From Aquiflexum sp. TKW24L (GTDB taxonomy: Bacteria; Bacteroidota; Bacteroidia; Cytophagales; Cyclobacteriaceae), in assembly GCF_023502205.1 (NCBI RefSeq), contig NZ_JAMFLG010000003.1, positions 143,628 through 207,627 of the forward strand: a stretch of DNA of 64,000 nucleotides. Reading direction: 5' to 3'. Both the position numbers and the translations under genes were made by a program. Below the pieces are notes generated by a model. It worked only from the letters and a program-made list of their open reading frames with translations, did not search any database and had not been told where the DNA came from. This document shows positions 50,887 through 59,956 of this stretch, piece after piece. Each line of letters begins with the position of its first letter. Positions within the stretch are counted from its first letter, which is position 1.

Positions 50887-52797
50887 ATGTTGAAAACTTA
50901 CCCGCTTCCAATATTTTCCTTGTTCCTTTTCGTTCTGTTCCTTTCGCCGACATTTTCGTTCGGGAATTTTTATCAGGAAAATGGTAACAAAGCCGACAGT
51001 TTACTTTACCGCTATCAGAGCACAAATTCAGATAGAGAAAAACTTGATTTACTCTCAGAGTTGGTCAAAGTCATACACTATTCTGATTCTGCCCAAAAGT
51101 ACTATCCGGAAGCTATCAGGCTGGCCAATAAACTTCAAGACCATGATTTGGAAGCCCAAAATCTAAACAGATTAGGTGTTTATTACCGAAACATGAACCT
51201 CCAGGAAGAAGCACTTAAGCTTTATGAAGAAGCATTGGAGATCAGTAAAAAAAATAAAAATCCCGTTCAGATTGGACATTCTTTAAACAATATCGGTCAG
51301 ATTTATTTTTTTCGCGACATGCACGAAGAGTCTTTGGAGCATTATAAAGCTGCCGAGACCAATTTTCTTAAAGTGGGCAACAAGGAAGGATTGGCTTACA
51401 ACTATACCGGGATGAGTCCGGTTTTGGGAGCTTTAGGTAGAAACAAGGAAGCTCTTGAAGTCATCAACAAAGCCATCGATATCCGCGAGGAACAGGGAAA
51501 TGAAAGACAATTGCTTGTTTCAAAATTCAATCGATCTGTCCTATTGATGTCCATGAAAGAATTTGATAATGTCGAGGAAGATATTATGAATCTCTATCAT
51601 TATGGGATCACCTATGATAAGATCCGCGCAATCCATGCTTTGGAGAAGCTTATAGAACTAAACTTGGCAAAGGGGAATGCCTCCAAAGCAATTTCTTTGG
51701 CGGAAGAGGCCAAAGTCCTTCACGAAGAAAGGCCTAATTCGGAATCTATGATCGAAATTTTTGGGATGATGTATCAGCTATTTTTTGATAGGGGTAATAC
51801 AGCCGAATCAAAAAAATACCTCTCCCTTTTGGATCAGGAAAAAGACATTTTGAGTGCCGAGAAGATTAAAAATTACCTTGCAGGATTGACAATCAAAAAG
51901 CAAAAAGATGAAATAGCCGCTCTTAGCAGGGAAAACGAACTGATGCAAGCCAACCAAAAGTTCAAATTGTACATCACCTTTGCACTGTTGATGTTGGCAT
52001 TTTCCCTTTTTGTTGCCCTTTCAATCTATTATAGGTCATACAAAAAAGAGATTTATAATATCGGCAGGTTGAAGGAAAAACAACAGCAAATCGAAAGTCA
52101 GGCAAAAGAACTAAACATACTCAATATAGAAAAAGATAAAATATTCTCAATCCTTGCTCACGATCTCAAAGCACCTTTGGATTCACTTTGGGGCATGGTC
52201 AAGTTGATGAACGAAGATAACCTCAACCAAGAAGAATTTGAATCTTATCTTCCAATTCTTTCCCAAAATCTCGGTAACAATTCCATGTTACTGGAAAATA
52301 TTTTGATTTGGTCAAGGAGTCAGATGAGGGGAATGAATTCTCAATTTTCAAGATTCAACCTTTACAAATTGATTGAGCAAAATATAGCATTTCTTCATGG
52401 ATCAGGATTTTTCAAAGGGCAGGTTTTGGAAAATTATATCCCCAAATCCATCGAAATCGAGGCGGATAAAACCATGCTTGAAATCGTTATCCGAAACCTC
52501 CTCACCAATGCATTGAAATTTACTGATGAACTTGATAAAGTGACCATAACCATTGAGGAAGAAGAAAGATTTTATACTGTATCAGTTTCTGATCAGGGAG
52601 TCGGCATGACAGAAGCCGGATTGAGCAGGTTATTTGGAAGTGATTTTTACAGTACCACAGGAACCCAACAGGAAAAAGGAACCGGACTTGGATTATTGCT
52701 TTCCAAAGAACTTGTCAAGAAAAATAGAGGAGAAATCTGGGCAAAGAGCCAGATTGGTTCAGGCTCTACATTTTGCTTCACCCTTCCCAAATTTTAA
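50887..52797 (+). CDS. TPR-containing sensor histidine kinase
   Basis: A 636-residue kinase with a signal peptide (residues 1-26), a periplasmic TPR array (about 85-320), one transmembrane helix (361-382), a coiled coil (about 385-415) and the kinase core. The phospho-accepting His425 is in LAHDLKAPLD; the ATPase boxes are NLLTNALKFT (N), DQGVGM (G1) and GTGLGLLLSKEL (G2). No response regulator is adjacent, so the partner is elsewhere; the signal sensed is unknown. The stop overlaps that of trkH by three bases tail to tail (52794-52797). Confidence 0.92.
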   Translation: MLKTYPLPIFSLFLFVLFLSPTFSFGNFYQENGNKADSLLYRYQSTNSDREKLDLLSELVKVIHYSDSAQKYYPEAIRLANKLQDHDLEAQNLNRLGVYYRNMNLQEEALKLYEEALEISKKNKNPVQIGHSLNNIGQIYFFRDMHEESLEHYKAAETNFLKVGNKEGLAYNYTGMSPVLGALGRNKEALEVINKAIDIREEQGNERQLLVSKFNRSVLLMSMKEFDNVEEDIMNLYHYGITYDKIRAIHALEKLIELNLAKGNASKAISLAEEAKVLHEERPNSESMIEIFGMMYQLFFDRGNTAESKKYLSLLDQEKDILSAEKIKNYLAGLTIKKQKDEIAALSRENELMQANQKFKLYITFALLMLAFSLFVALSIYYRSYKKEIYNIGRLKEKQQQIESQAKELNILNIEKDKIFSILAHDLKAPLDSLWGMVKLMNEDNLNQEEFESYLPILSQNLGNNSMLLENILIWSRSQMRGMNSQFSRFNLYKLIEQNIAFLHGSGFFKGQVLENYIPKSIEIEADKTMLEIVIRNLLTNALKFTDELDKVTITIEEEERFYTVSVSDQGVGMTEAGLSRLFGSDFYSTTGTQQEKGTGLGLLLSKELVKKNRGEIWAKSQIGSGSTFCFTLPKF

Positions 52798-54245
52798 TTT
52801 GCCCGCCAAAAATAAGGAGTAAACAAAACCAGAATCGTAAACAATTCAAGTCTTCCCAAGAGCATGATAAAGCAAAGGAATAATTTTGAATAAGGATCAA
52901 AAAAAGCAAAGTTATTGACCGGTCCAACATTTCCTATTCCCGGCCCAACATTTCCAAGACAGGTAGCTACTGCGCCAAATGAGGTCAGGAGGTCGTAGCC
53001 CATCAATGAAATCACGACTGATCCCGTTACAAAAATCATCAGGTAAATCAACAGAAAATTCATGATATGGGTGACAATTTTTCCTGTAACCCTGTCCCCG
53101 TTTATTTTTAGAGGGACAATAGCTCGTGGATGTACGATTCTTTTGAACTCAAGCCAGCTATTTTTGAAGAAAGTCAAATGCCGGACAAATTTGATTCCAC
53201 CGGCAGTGGAACCTGCAGAAGCCCCAAGAAAAAGCAACATGAAAAAAATCATTGTCAGTCCGTCACTGTATAAGGTGTAGTCTGCTGTGATAAATCCTGT
53301 TGTGGTGATCAAAGAAACTATTTGAAACATGGTATCGCGAAAGGCTTTTTCGAGATCATGGCCAGAATAAAAATAAATAGGTACAGTAAGGAAAAATGAA
53401 AGTACAATGATGGTTCCTGCATAAGCCTTGAATTCATCAGACCTCCACACCCTATCAAATTTTCCTGTCAACCCAAAGTAAATAACGGTAAAGTTGGTCC
53501 CGGCCAAAAACATGAAGATGATCGCAGAATACTGTATAAAAGCAGAGTCATAAAAAGCCATACTTGCATTTTTGGTAGAAAACCCACCTGTTGCCATGGT
53601 TGTCAAGGCGTGGTTGACCGCATCAAAGAAAGTCATCCCTCCTAAAAAGTATAGGAGGCCAAGGGTAAAGGTAAGCCCTACATAAATCAGCCAAAGCCTT
53701 TTGGCAGTTTCCTGAATCCTCGGATGGAGTTTATCTGAAGTTGGCCCGGGTGACTCTGCCACAAATAGTTCAATTCCGCCTATTCCTAAAAGAGGAAAAA
53801 TAGCTACAGTCAAGACAATGATTCCAAGTCCACCAATCCACTGAGACATACTTCTCCAAAAAAGTATGCCTTCCGGCACCACCTCAATGTCTGTCAAAAT
53901 ACTTGCACCGGTAGTAGTCAATCCAGAAACAGTTTCAAAAAGTGCATCGCTGAAAGTGTGAGTGGTCCCACTTAGTATATAGGGTAGCATACCGAAAATC
54001 GACATAAAAACCCAGCTGAGGGAAACGATCAAATAACCTTCCCTTTTTCTAATATTTTTATCTTGCTTCGCAAAAGAAAAAAACATCACAGCACCTACAA
54101 ATAATGAAGCAGAGGCGGAAATGAGCAAGGGAATATGATCGCCACTGTCATAATAAAATGAAAAACCAAGTCCCGGTAACATCAATAGGGATAGTAGCAT
54201 CAACAATGCTCCCATGATTTTCCCAATTGCTTTGTAATGGATCAT
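52794..54245 (-). CDS. trkH: TrkH-type potassium uptake channel
   Basis: A 483-residue membrane protein of the TrkH/KtrB family with four M1-P-M2 repeats. Selectivity-filter loops are visible: TVSGLTTTGASI, MATGGFSTKNAS, SLITTTGFITADY and CLGNVGPGIGNVG. It forms the potassium-conducting subunit in the inner membrane and needs TrkA, whose gene lies directly upstream with one base between them. The ATG at 54245 (MIHYKAIGKIMG) is preferred; a start at 54335 would add an arginine/cysteine-rich stretch overlapping trkA. Confidence 0.93.
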   Translation of the reverse strand: MIHYKAIGKIMGALLMLLSLLMLPGLGFSFYYDSGDHIPLLISASASLFVGAVMFFSFAKQDKNIRKREGYLIVSLSWVFMSIFGMLPYILSGTTHTFSDALFETVSGLTTTGASILTDIEVVPEGILFWRSMSQWIGGLGIIVLTVAIFPLLGIGGIELFVAESPGPTSDKLHPRIQETAKRLWLIYVGLTFTLGLLYFLGGMTFFDAVNHALTTMATGGFSTKNASMAFYDSAFIQYSAIIFMFLAGTNFTVIYFGLTGKFDRVWRSDEFKAYAGTIIVLSFFLTVPIYFYSGHDLEKAFRDTMFQIVSLITTTGFITADYTLYSDGLTMIFFMLLFLGASAGSTAGGIKFVRHLTFFKNSWLEFKRIVHPRAIVPLKINGDRVTGKIVTHIMNFLLIYLMIFVTGSVVISLMGYDLLTSFGAVATCLGNVGPGIGNVGPVNNFAFFDPYSKLFLCFIMLLGRLELFTILVLFTPYFWRAN

Positions 54246-54246
54246 T

Positions 54247-55593
54247 TCAATGTAAAAGTTTTTCGAGCAAAGCTTTGGCGGCCGGCAAAGCGAGTACGAT
54301 CGCCTTATCTTCAACCTGAAGAATGAAATCCCCATCAGGTATAAATACTTCCTCCCCTCTGATTACACCGGCCACAATGGCTGAATCAGGAAAATGGAGT
54401 TCTTTCAAAGGTTTTTTGGTCAATCGGTTTCCTTTGGTAATGACATATTGGATAATCTCTGCATCTACCCCGTAAATTCCAGAAACTGATTCGACTTTTC
54501 CTTTTTTCAAAAATCTTGTAATCTGATTGGCAGCAACAAGCTTTTTGTTGATCAAAGAATCCACTCCGATGCTATGTGAAATATGGATGTATTCCCTTGT
54601 ATCTACATGCGCGATAGTCTTGTAGACTCCATGGTTCTTGGCACTCAGTGACGTTATGATATTTGTTTCGGAAGATTCGGTAAGCGATATAAAAGCCTCC
54701 ATCTGCTCCAAACCCTCTTCTATCAACAGTTCAATATTTTTATAATCTCCGTTGATAATCAAGGTATTATTTAGTCTTTCAGAAAGCCATTTGCATCGCT
54801 CTTTATCTCTATGGACGAGCGTTACCCTAAACTCCTCCTCCAACTTCAATGCTGTGGCATATGCCATATCATCACCACCTATGATCATGATATTTTTGAT
54901 GGTAACTTTCCTTTGGCCAAGCAGTTCGATGATGGATTCAACCGCTTTTTTATTGGAAATAAAAAAAACGTGGTCATTGCTTCTGATAATGGTGTTACCA
55001 CGTGGAATGATGGTAATCTGATCCCTGACAAGCGCCACTATCCTGATATCCCCAAATAAAGGAATATCTTTCATATCAGATATTTTTTTGTTGAAAAGTG
55101 GGCTATACTGATCCAAAGTAATCCCGACGATATTCAGCTTACCTCCCTCAAATTCGAAGACTTCTGTAAAAGCAGAGTTTTTGATCATCCGGTAGATTTC
55201 ACCGCTGCAAAGCATGGTTGGGGAGATGATATTGTCTATACCGATATTTTTGAAATAAATCTCATGCTCGGGAGCGAGGTAATCATGGTTTCTGACCCTG
55301 GCAATCACCCGTTTGGCTCCCAATTGCTTGGCCAAAGTAGCCGCCACGATATTGGTTTTTTCGGAGGTGGTCACTGCCATAAACATATGGGTATCCTTCA
55401 GATTTGCGCTGTTGAGAATTTCTAGGGAGGTAGCGTCACCCATGATCGTCATTACGTCAAGGTGTGAGGCCGCATTGTCCAATGCATCTTTGTCAACATC
55501 AATCAGGGTAATATCTTTGTTCTCATAACTCAGTTGCTCAGCTAAATGGTAACCCATATCTCCAGCACCTGCAATGACGATGTTCATTCCCAT
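54247..55593 (-). CDS. trkA: TrkA-type potassium channel regulator
   Basis: A 448-residue cytoplasmic protein with two RCK units, each an N domain (GAGDMG near residue 10 and the weaker IIGGDDMAYATALKLE in the second half) and a C domain. The first Rossmann fold keeps the acidic residue DVDKDAL that prefers NAD(H). It gates TrkH in response to nucleotides. The first or third codon (MGMNIVIAG) could be the start. First gene of the trkA-trkH operon. Confidence 0.93.
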   Translation of the reverse strand: MGMNIVIAGAGDMGYHLAEQLSYENKDITLIDVDKDALDNAASHLDVMTIMGDATSLEILNSANLKDTHMFMAVTTSEKTNIVAATLAKQLGAKRVIARVRNHDYLAPEHEIYFKNIGIDNIISPTMLCSGEIYRMIKNSAFTEVFEFEGGKLNIVGITLDQYSPLFNKKISDMKDIPLFGDIRIVALVRDQITIIPRGNTIIRSNDHVFFISNKKAVESIIELLGQRKVTIKNIMIIGGDDMAYATALKLEEEFRVTLVHRDKERCKWLSERLNNTLIINGDYKNIELLIEEGLEQMEAFISLTESSETNIITSLSAKNHGVYKTIAHVDTREYIHISHSIGVDSLINKKLVAANQITRFLKKGKVESVSGIYGVDAEIIQYVITKGNRLTKKPLKELHFPDSAIVAGVIRGEEVFIPDGDFILQVEDKAIVLALPAAKALLEKLLH

Positions 55594-55690
55594 GTATTAA
55601 AATAATTGTCAGGGGTGTAAAAGCTTTACCTGTCCAAATCGGGCAAAAGGTAGGATGTTTTCAAACTAAGCGCAATAAGAAACTCCTTTT

Positions 55691-56350
55691 TTATTTGCAA
55701 AAGGATTGGAGGTATTGATCTGTCTGTTTATTGCCCAATCTTTTAGCTTCTTTCCAATCCTCGCAGGCTAAATCATTGTTTTTTACTTTATAATGGCAGA
55801 ATCCCCTATTGGTCAGGACATCAGCATTGGATGGGCTCAACTTGAGGGCATAGTCATAATCAGGAATTGCTTTGGCATGCTGGTTGGATTTCAGATAGCA
55901 ATTTCCTCTGTTAAAATGATATGCCCAGACCAATTCAAACTCCTCTCCGTTGATTTTGCTGTATTTAATCGCATCCGAATAGGCTTGTATAGCCTCGGAG
56001 ATCCTGTTTTCCCTCTGAAGAATATTGCCTAAGTAATATGACATTTCATCATCCTCTTCAAAAATCAAAAGCCCTTCACGAAGTGTTTCGATGACTTTTT
56101 CTTTCTTTGACTCCAATTGGCTACCTGCCCTGTAAAAATTTAAATACGCAGAATGAAATGATGGATCATCTTCTATTACTATTTCCAAAATTCTTGCAGC
56201 ACTTTCATAATTGCCTTTGGAAATCATATCCACTGCGGTATTGTTGATGTCAATGGAATTGCCTCTAACCTCAGCATCCACATCAAAAATCTGCTGCCCA
56301 AAAGAAAATTGGGTTACCAAAAGGAAAATCATCAAACTCAAATACTTCAT
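55691..56350 (-). CDS. Exported TPR protein
   Basis: A 219-residue protein with a signal peptide (residues 1-18, ending FSFGQ) and four or five tetratricopeptide repeats (about 35-205; for example GNYESAARILEIVIEDDPS, AIPDYDYALKLSPSNADVL and NDLACEDWKEAKRLGN). Such proteins are periplasmic scaffolds; the partner is unknown. TACCTTTG on the minus strand (56367-56374) is a possible -7 element 16 bases before the ATG. Confidence 0.8.
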   Translation of the reverse strand: MKYLSLMIFLLVTQFSFGQQIFDVDAEVRGNSIDINNTAVDMISKGNYESAARILEIVIEDDPSFHSAYLNFYRAGSQLESKKEKVIETLREGLLIFEEDDEMSYYLGNILQRENRISEAIQAYSDAIKYSKINGEEFELVWAYHFNRGNCYLKSNQHAKAIPDYDYALKLSPSNADVLTNRGFCHYKVKNNDLACEDWKEAKRLGNKQTDQYLQSFCK

Positions 56351-56478
56351 TTTTTAACAGTTTTTTCAAAGGTAAATATGTGTATCTGCTTTATTGCACG
56401 TAATCAAACAAATAATGCCAGGGAAACGATTGGCGGTTCTGTGGATTGTCGCCTGTGCACGTAAAATAAACTGTCCAA

Positions 56479-57729
56479 TCATTCCAATAGTTTTCTTCCT
56501 TCCTCTTCGGGCATAAATTCCACATCTTTCAGCTTTCTTTGAATCACTCGGGTTCTAGTGCCAACCAATTCATCCAAGTCTGTATGCGCTTCAAAAATTT
56601 TCTTTTGTGCTTTGCTGATCAAATCACCGAATTTTGAAAACTCCGATTTGACAGCGCCTAAAACTTTCCAGACCTCGCTGCTTCTTTCCTGAATTGCCAA
56701 GGTCCTGAAACCCATCTGAAGGCTGTTGAGCATGGCAGCCAAAGTCGTCGGTCCGGTAATGATGATTTTGAAATCTTTTTGTAAGGATTGGGCGAGATTG
56801 GGTTCGCGCAGAACTTCCGCATACAAACTTTCCATCGGAAGAAATAGCATGGCAAAATCTGTAGTAAAAGGTGGATGGAGATATTTTTGGCTGATATCCT
56901 GAGCGGCTTTTCGGATGGCTTTGAATAGTTCTGCCCTTGCAAGATCTATCAGAATTTTGTCTCCTGTATCATAGGCATCCTGAAGCCGGTAAAAAGTCTC
57001 TTGCGGAAATTTGGCATCTATTGGCAGATAAACGGGTCCATCCTCCTTACTTCCAGGCATTTTGATGGCAAATTCGACGCGTTCGGAATTGCCTTTTTTG
57101 ACCGAGACATTACTCGCATACTGTTCTGGGGAAAGAACATTTTCTAAGATTCCATGAAGTTGGTACTCACCAAGCACTCCCCTGCTTTTCACATTGCTCA
57201 GCACCCGCTTCAAGTCCCCCACTCCTGTTGCAAGGTTCTGCATTTCCCCAAGTCCTTTTTGCACCGCCAAAAGTTGGTTAGTCACCAACTCGAAAGATTG
57301 GCCCAATCTTGCTTCCAAAGTCTTCTGTAATTTCTCATCGACCGTTTCCCGCATCTTGTCTAGGCGCTCTTCTGTTGAGGCCAACATACGCTCTTGCTTG
57401 AAAATCAAGTCTTGGAATTTTTCTCTCTGCAGCTCATTGAATTCTTTGACATTTTCTCTGAAAAGCCTTCCAAAATCCTTCAACACTTCTGATTGCTCTT
57501 TCGAATTTGCCCGAAGCGAATCGAATACCAATCCAAATTGCCTTACCAAACCTTCCTGGATTTCGGTTCGGTTTGCCGCCATTTGCTGTGCAAATTCTTG
57601 CTTTAACTGATTTATTTCCAATTGATTGGAATTCTTATCTGAAAGCTGTGATTGAAATTGGAAGACCAAAATAATAATCAGGATAAATTGCAAAACTGAA
57701 AGGGAAATCAAAATTGTTTCAATGGACAT
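56479..57729 (-). CDS. rmuC: DNA recombination protein RmuC
   Basis: A 416-residue RmuC-family protein: an N-terminal membrane helix (about residues 4-24), a long coiled coil (about 30-155) and the RmuC nuclease-like domain (about 170-400). The domain contains VKSRGVLGEYQLHGILENVL, PIDAKFPQETFYRL and ITGPTTLAAMLNSLQMGFRT. The family limits rearrangements at repeats and has PD-(D/E)XK-like features. Its start overlaps the end of the upstream alpha/beta hydrolase gene by 11 bases. Confidence 0.93.
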   Translation of the reverse strand: MSIETILISLSVLQFILIIILVFQFQSQLSDKNSNQLEINQLKQEFAQQMAANRTEIQEGLVRQFGLVFDSLRANSKEQSEVLKDFGRLFRENVKEFNELQREKFQDLIFKQERMLASTEERLDKMRETVDEKLQKTLEARLGQSFELVTNQLLAVQKGLGEMQNLATGVGDLKRVLSNVKSRGVLGEYQLHGILENVLSPEQYASNVSVKKGNSERVEFAIKMPGSKEDGPVYLPIDAKFPQETFYRLQDAYDTGDKILIDLARAELFKAIRKAAQDISQKYLHPPFTTDFAMLFLPMESLYAEVLREPNLAQSLQKDFKIIITGPTTLAAMLNSLQMGFRTLAIQERSSEVWKVLGAVKSEFSKFGDLISKAQKKIFEAHTDLDELVGTRTRVIQRKLKDVEFMPEEEGRKLLE

Positions 57730-58732
57730 GGCTTACATATTTGGGAGTCGAAAAGTAATCCCTTTCTGCCTGAATCCCCAAAAAAGAAAGGTATTCCGAG
57801 ACAGTCTCCGTCGGTATTTCTTCCATCGGCACGTGTCCGGCATTTTCAAAAATCTTGAGTTTGGATCCCGGAATGGCTTCAGCCAATCTTTCACCGTTAC
57901 TTAGAGGAATCCAATTGTCATTTTCCCCCCACATAATCAACACAGGCATGGTCAACTTTTCGAAATCTACATCATAAGGTTTTCTTGTAGTCAACCTGTC
58001 CAAAGTGGCCTGACGGTTTCCCTCCCTTCTTAGGAGTTCATAGTACCTCGTCAACATCTCATCATTGATTTTGGAATTGTCATAAAAGACCTGCTTGAGG
58101 TTAAGCCCAAACACAAATTTTGGAGTGCATTTGAGAAGTAATTTGTTGAATACGGGGTTTTGGGCTACCTTAAATATCATTGCACCGGAATTGTAGGATT
58201 TGTTTTGGACAGTATCTGTTTTGGATTTTGATCTTGCACCGGATGAGTCGATCAGGTTCAATGTCAAAATTCTGTCAGGTTGGTCAGAAGCCATTTTAAG
58301 CGCCACTCCTCCTCCCATACTGTTTCCTGCCACATGGAATTCATCTAAACCCAAATGATCAGCGATTCCAAAAACTAGTTTGGAATAATCTTCAATCCCA
58401 TATCTTTTTTGGATATCCGGACCTGAAAGACCATGGCCAGGCAAATCCATGGAAATGGTCATGAAAAATGTACTCAACTCATTTTCCCAAGCTTCCCAAG
58501 TATGGAGGGAAGAAAAACTCCCATGGATCAGAAAAATCGGTTGGCCCTCTCCCCTTACTTTCACATGGACATTTACCCCTTCTATGTTTAAGAAAAATGA
58601 GTTTTCGTCAGTGTATTTTTCCCTGAGTTCTTCAGGGGAGATATCACCTCTATAACTTGCCATCAAGGCTAGGATCACCACCAAAACAAAAAGTAAAATA
58701 ACCTTAATGAGCTTGAGGATAAATTTTTTCAT
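57719..58732 (-). CDS. Membrane-anchored alpha/beta hydrolase
   Basis: A 337-residue hydrolase with an N-terminal membrane helix (about residues 5-26) likely holding the enzyme on the periplasmic face. IHGSFSSLHTWEAW is the oxyanion loop, the nucleophile Ser is in GNSMGGGVAL (about residue 143), the Asp in WGENDNWIPL and the His in NAGHVPMEEIP. It may be an esterase or lactonase; the substrate is unknown. First gene of a two-gene unit with rmuC. Confidence 0.88.
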   Translation of the reverse strand: MKKFILKLIKVILLFVLVVILALMASYRGDISPEELREKYTDENSFFLNIEGVNVHVKVRGEGQPIFLIHGSFSSLHTWEAWENELSTFFMTISMDLPGHGLSGPDIQKRYGIEDYSKLVFGIADHLGLDEFHVAGNSMGGGVALKMASDQPDRILTLNLIDSSGARSKSKTDTVQNKSYNSGAMIFKVAQNPVFNKLLLKCTPKFVFGLNLKQVFYDNSKINDEMLTRYYELLRREGNRQATLDRLTTRKPYDVDFEKLTMPVLIMWGENDNWIPLSNGERLAEAIPGSKLKIFENAGHVPMEEIPTETVSEYLSFLGIQAERDYFSTPKYVSHVH

Positions 58733-58864
58733 GAATATCAGGGAGTTAAATCACAGGCAAAATATCAATTATCCGGCTATTTGTCTGCCCTAAACTATCA
58801 AATAAAATGACCTTTCTAAAAAAATGACCTTTATACCTTATATTCAAAATCCAAAACCATCTCC

Positions 58865-59956
58865 ATGAACAGACTCTTATTCTTATATCTTTTCCTAATC
58901 GGATTGCAAATTTCCTGTCAATCAAAAACAGAATTCAAAGAATTCCCTGAATCAATCAAGCTTACTTTGGAAGAAGCAAACAGGCTTGCAAAACTTCCTC
59001 TTCACTGCATGCAGACCGAATATCCCAATAAACTTAATCAGACTTTGGGAAATGAAACTGAGCTAAAGGGACCAAAAGCACTTCATCCCACTTTTTATGG
59101 CTGTTTTGACTGGCATTCAAGTGCACATGGACATTGGATGTTGGTGAGTCTTTTGAGGCAATTTCCTGAATTGGATAATGAAGAGGAAATCAGGAGGAAA
59201 TTATTGGAAAACATCAGTGCTGATAATATCACTGTGGAAGTTGCCTATTTTCAAGGTCCTTTTGATGCAAGTTTTGAAAGGACATATGGGTGGGCATGGA
59301 TTCTGAAATTGGCTGAGGAAATCAATCTTTGGGATGATCCAATGGCAAGAGAATTAGAAAAAAACCTTCAGCCTTTGACGGATTTGATGGTTGACAAATA
59401 CCTCGAATTTTTGCCCAAACTGATCTATCCTATCCGGGTTGGTGAGCATACCAACATCGCATTTGGATTATCCCTAGCCTATGATTATGCCAAAAATATG
59501 AATCATGCTGGCCTTCAAGAACTGATCAAATCGAGGGCAATGGATTGGTTTGGCAAAGATGAAAATTGCCCGCTCGTCTATGAACCAAGTGGATTTGACT
59601 TTTTGTCGCCCTGCTTTCAGGAATTGGATATCATGAGGAAAGTGATGCCCAAAGAAGAATTTCAACCATGGGTCAAACAATTTTTACCCCAATTGGCGAA
59701 TACTGATTTTGCTTTGGAACCCGGAAAAGTCAGCGATCGGACAGATGGAAAGTTGGTTCATCTCGATGGTCTTAACTTCAGCAGGGCCTGGGTGCTGTAT
59801 GGATTGATCAGAGAATATCCTGAAGAGTACAAGCACCTGATGCAGGTAGCCAATGACCATATCAATTATTCCCTGCCTTCCATCGTGGATGACAATTATG
59901 AAGGAACGCATTGGTTGGGCAGTTTTGCAGTTTATGCATTGCAGCAGGCACCATGA
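58865..59956 (+). CDS. DUF2891 lipoprotein
   Basis: A 363-residue DUF2891 protein with a lipoprotein signal (lipobox LQISC, Cys18). Predicted all-helical, probably an alpha/alpha toroid as in several glycan-active families. Conserved points are PTFYGCFDWHSSAHGHWML near residue 80, TYGWAWILKLAEE, VGEHTNIAFGLSLAYDYA and SGFDFLSPCFQELDIMRKV. The family's activity is not known to me. Its stop overlaps the ATG of the Nramp-like gene (ATGA), so the two are probably translated together. Confidence 0.85.
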   Translation: MNRLLFLYLFLIGLQISCQSKTEFKEFPESIKLTLEEANRLAKLPLHCMQTEYPNKLNQTLGNETELKGPKALHPTFYGCFDWHSSAHGHWMLVSLLRQFPELDNEEEIRRKLLENISADNITVEVAYFQGPFDASFERTYGWAWILKLAEEINLWDDPMARELEKNLQPLTDLMVDKYLEFLPKLIYPIRVGEHTNIAFGLSLAYDYAKNMNHAGLQELIKSRAMDWFGKDENCPLVYEPSGFDFLSPCFQELDIMRKVMPKEEFQPWVKQFLPQLANTDFALEPGKVSDRTDGKLVHLDGLNFSRAWVLYGLIREYPEEYKHLMQVANDHINYSLPSIVDDNYEGTHWLGSFAVYALQQAP

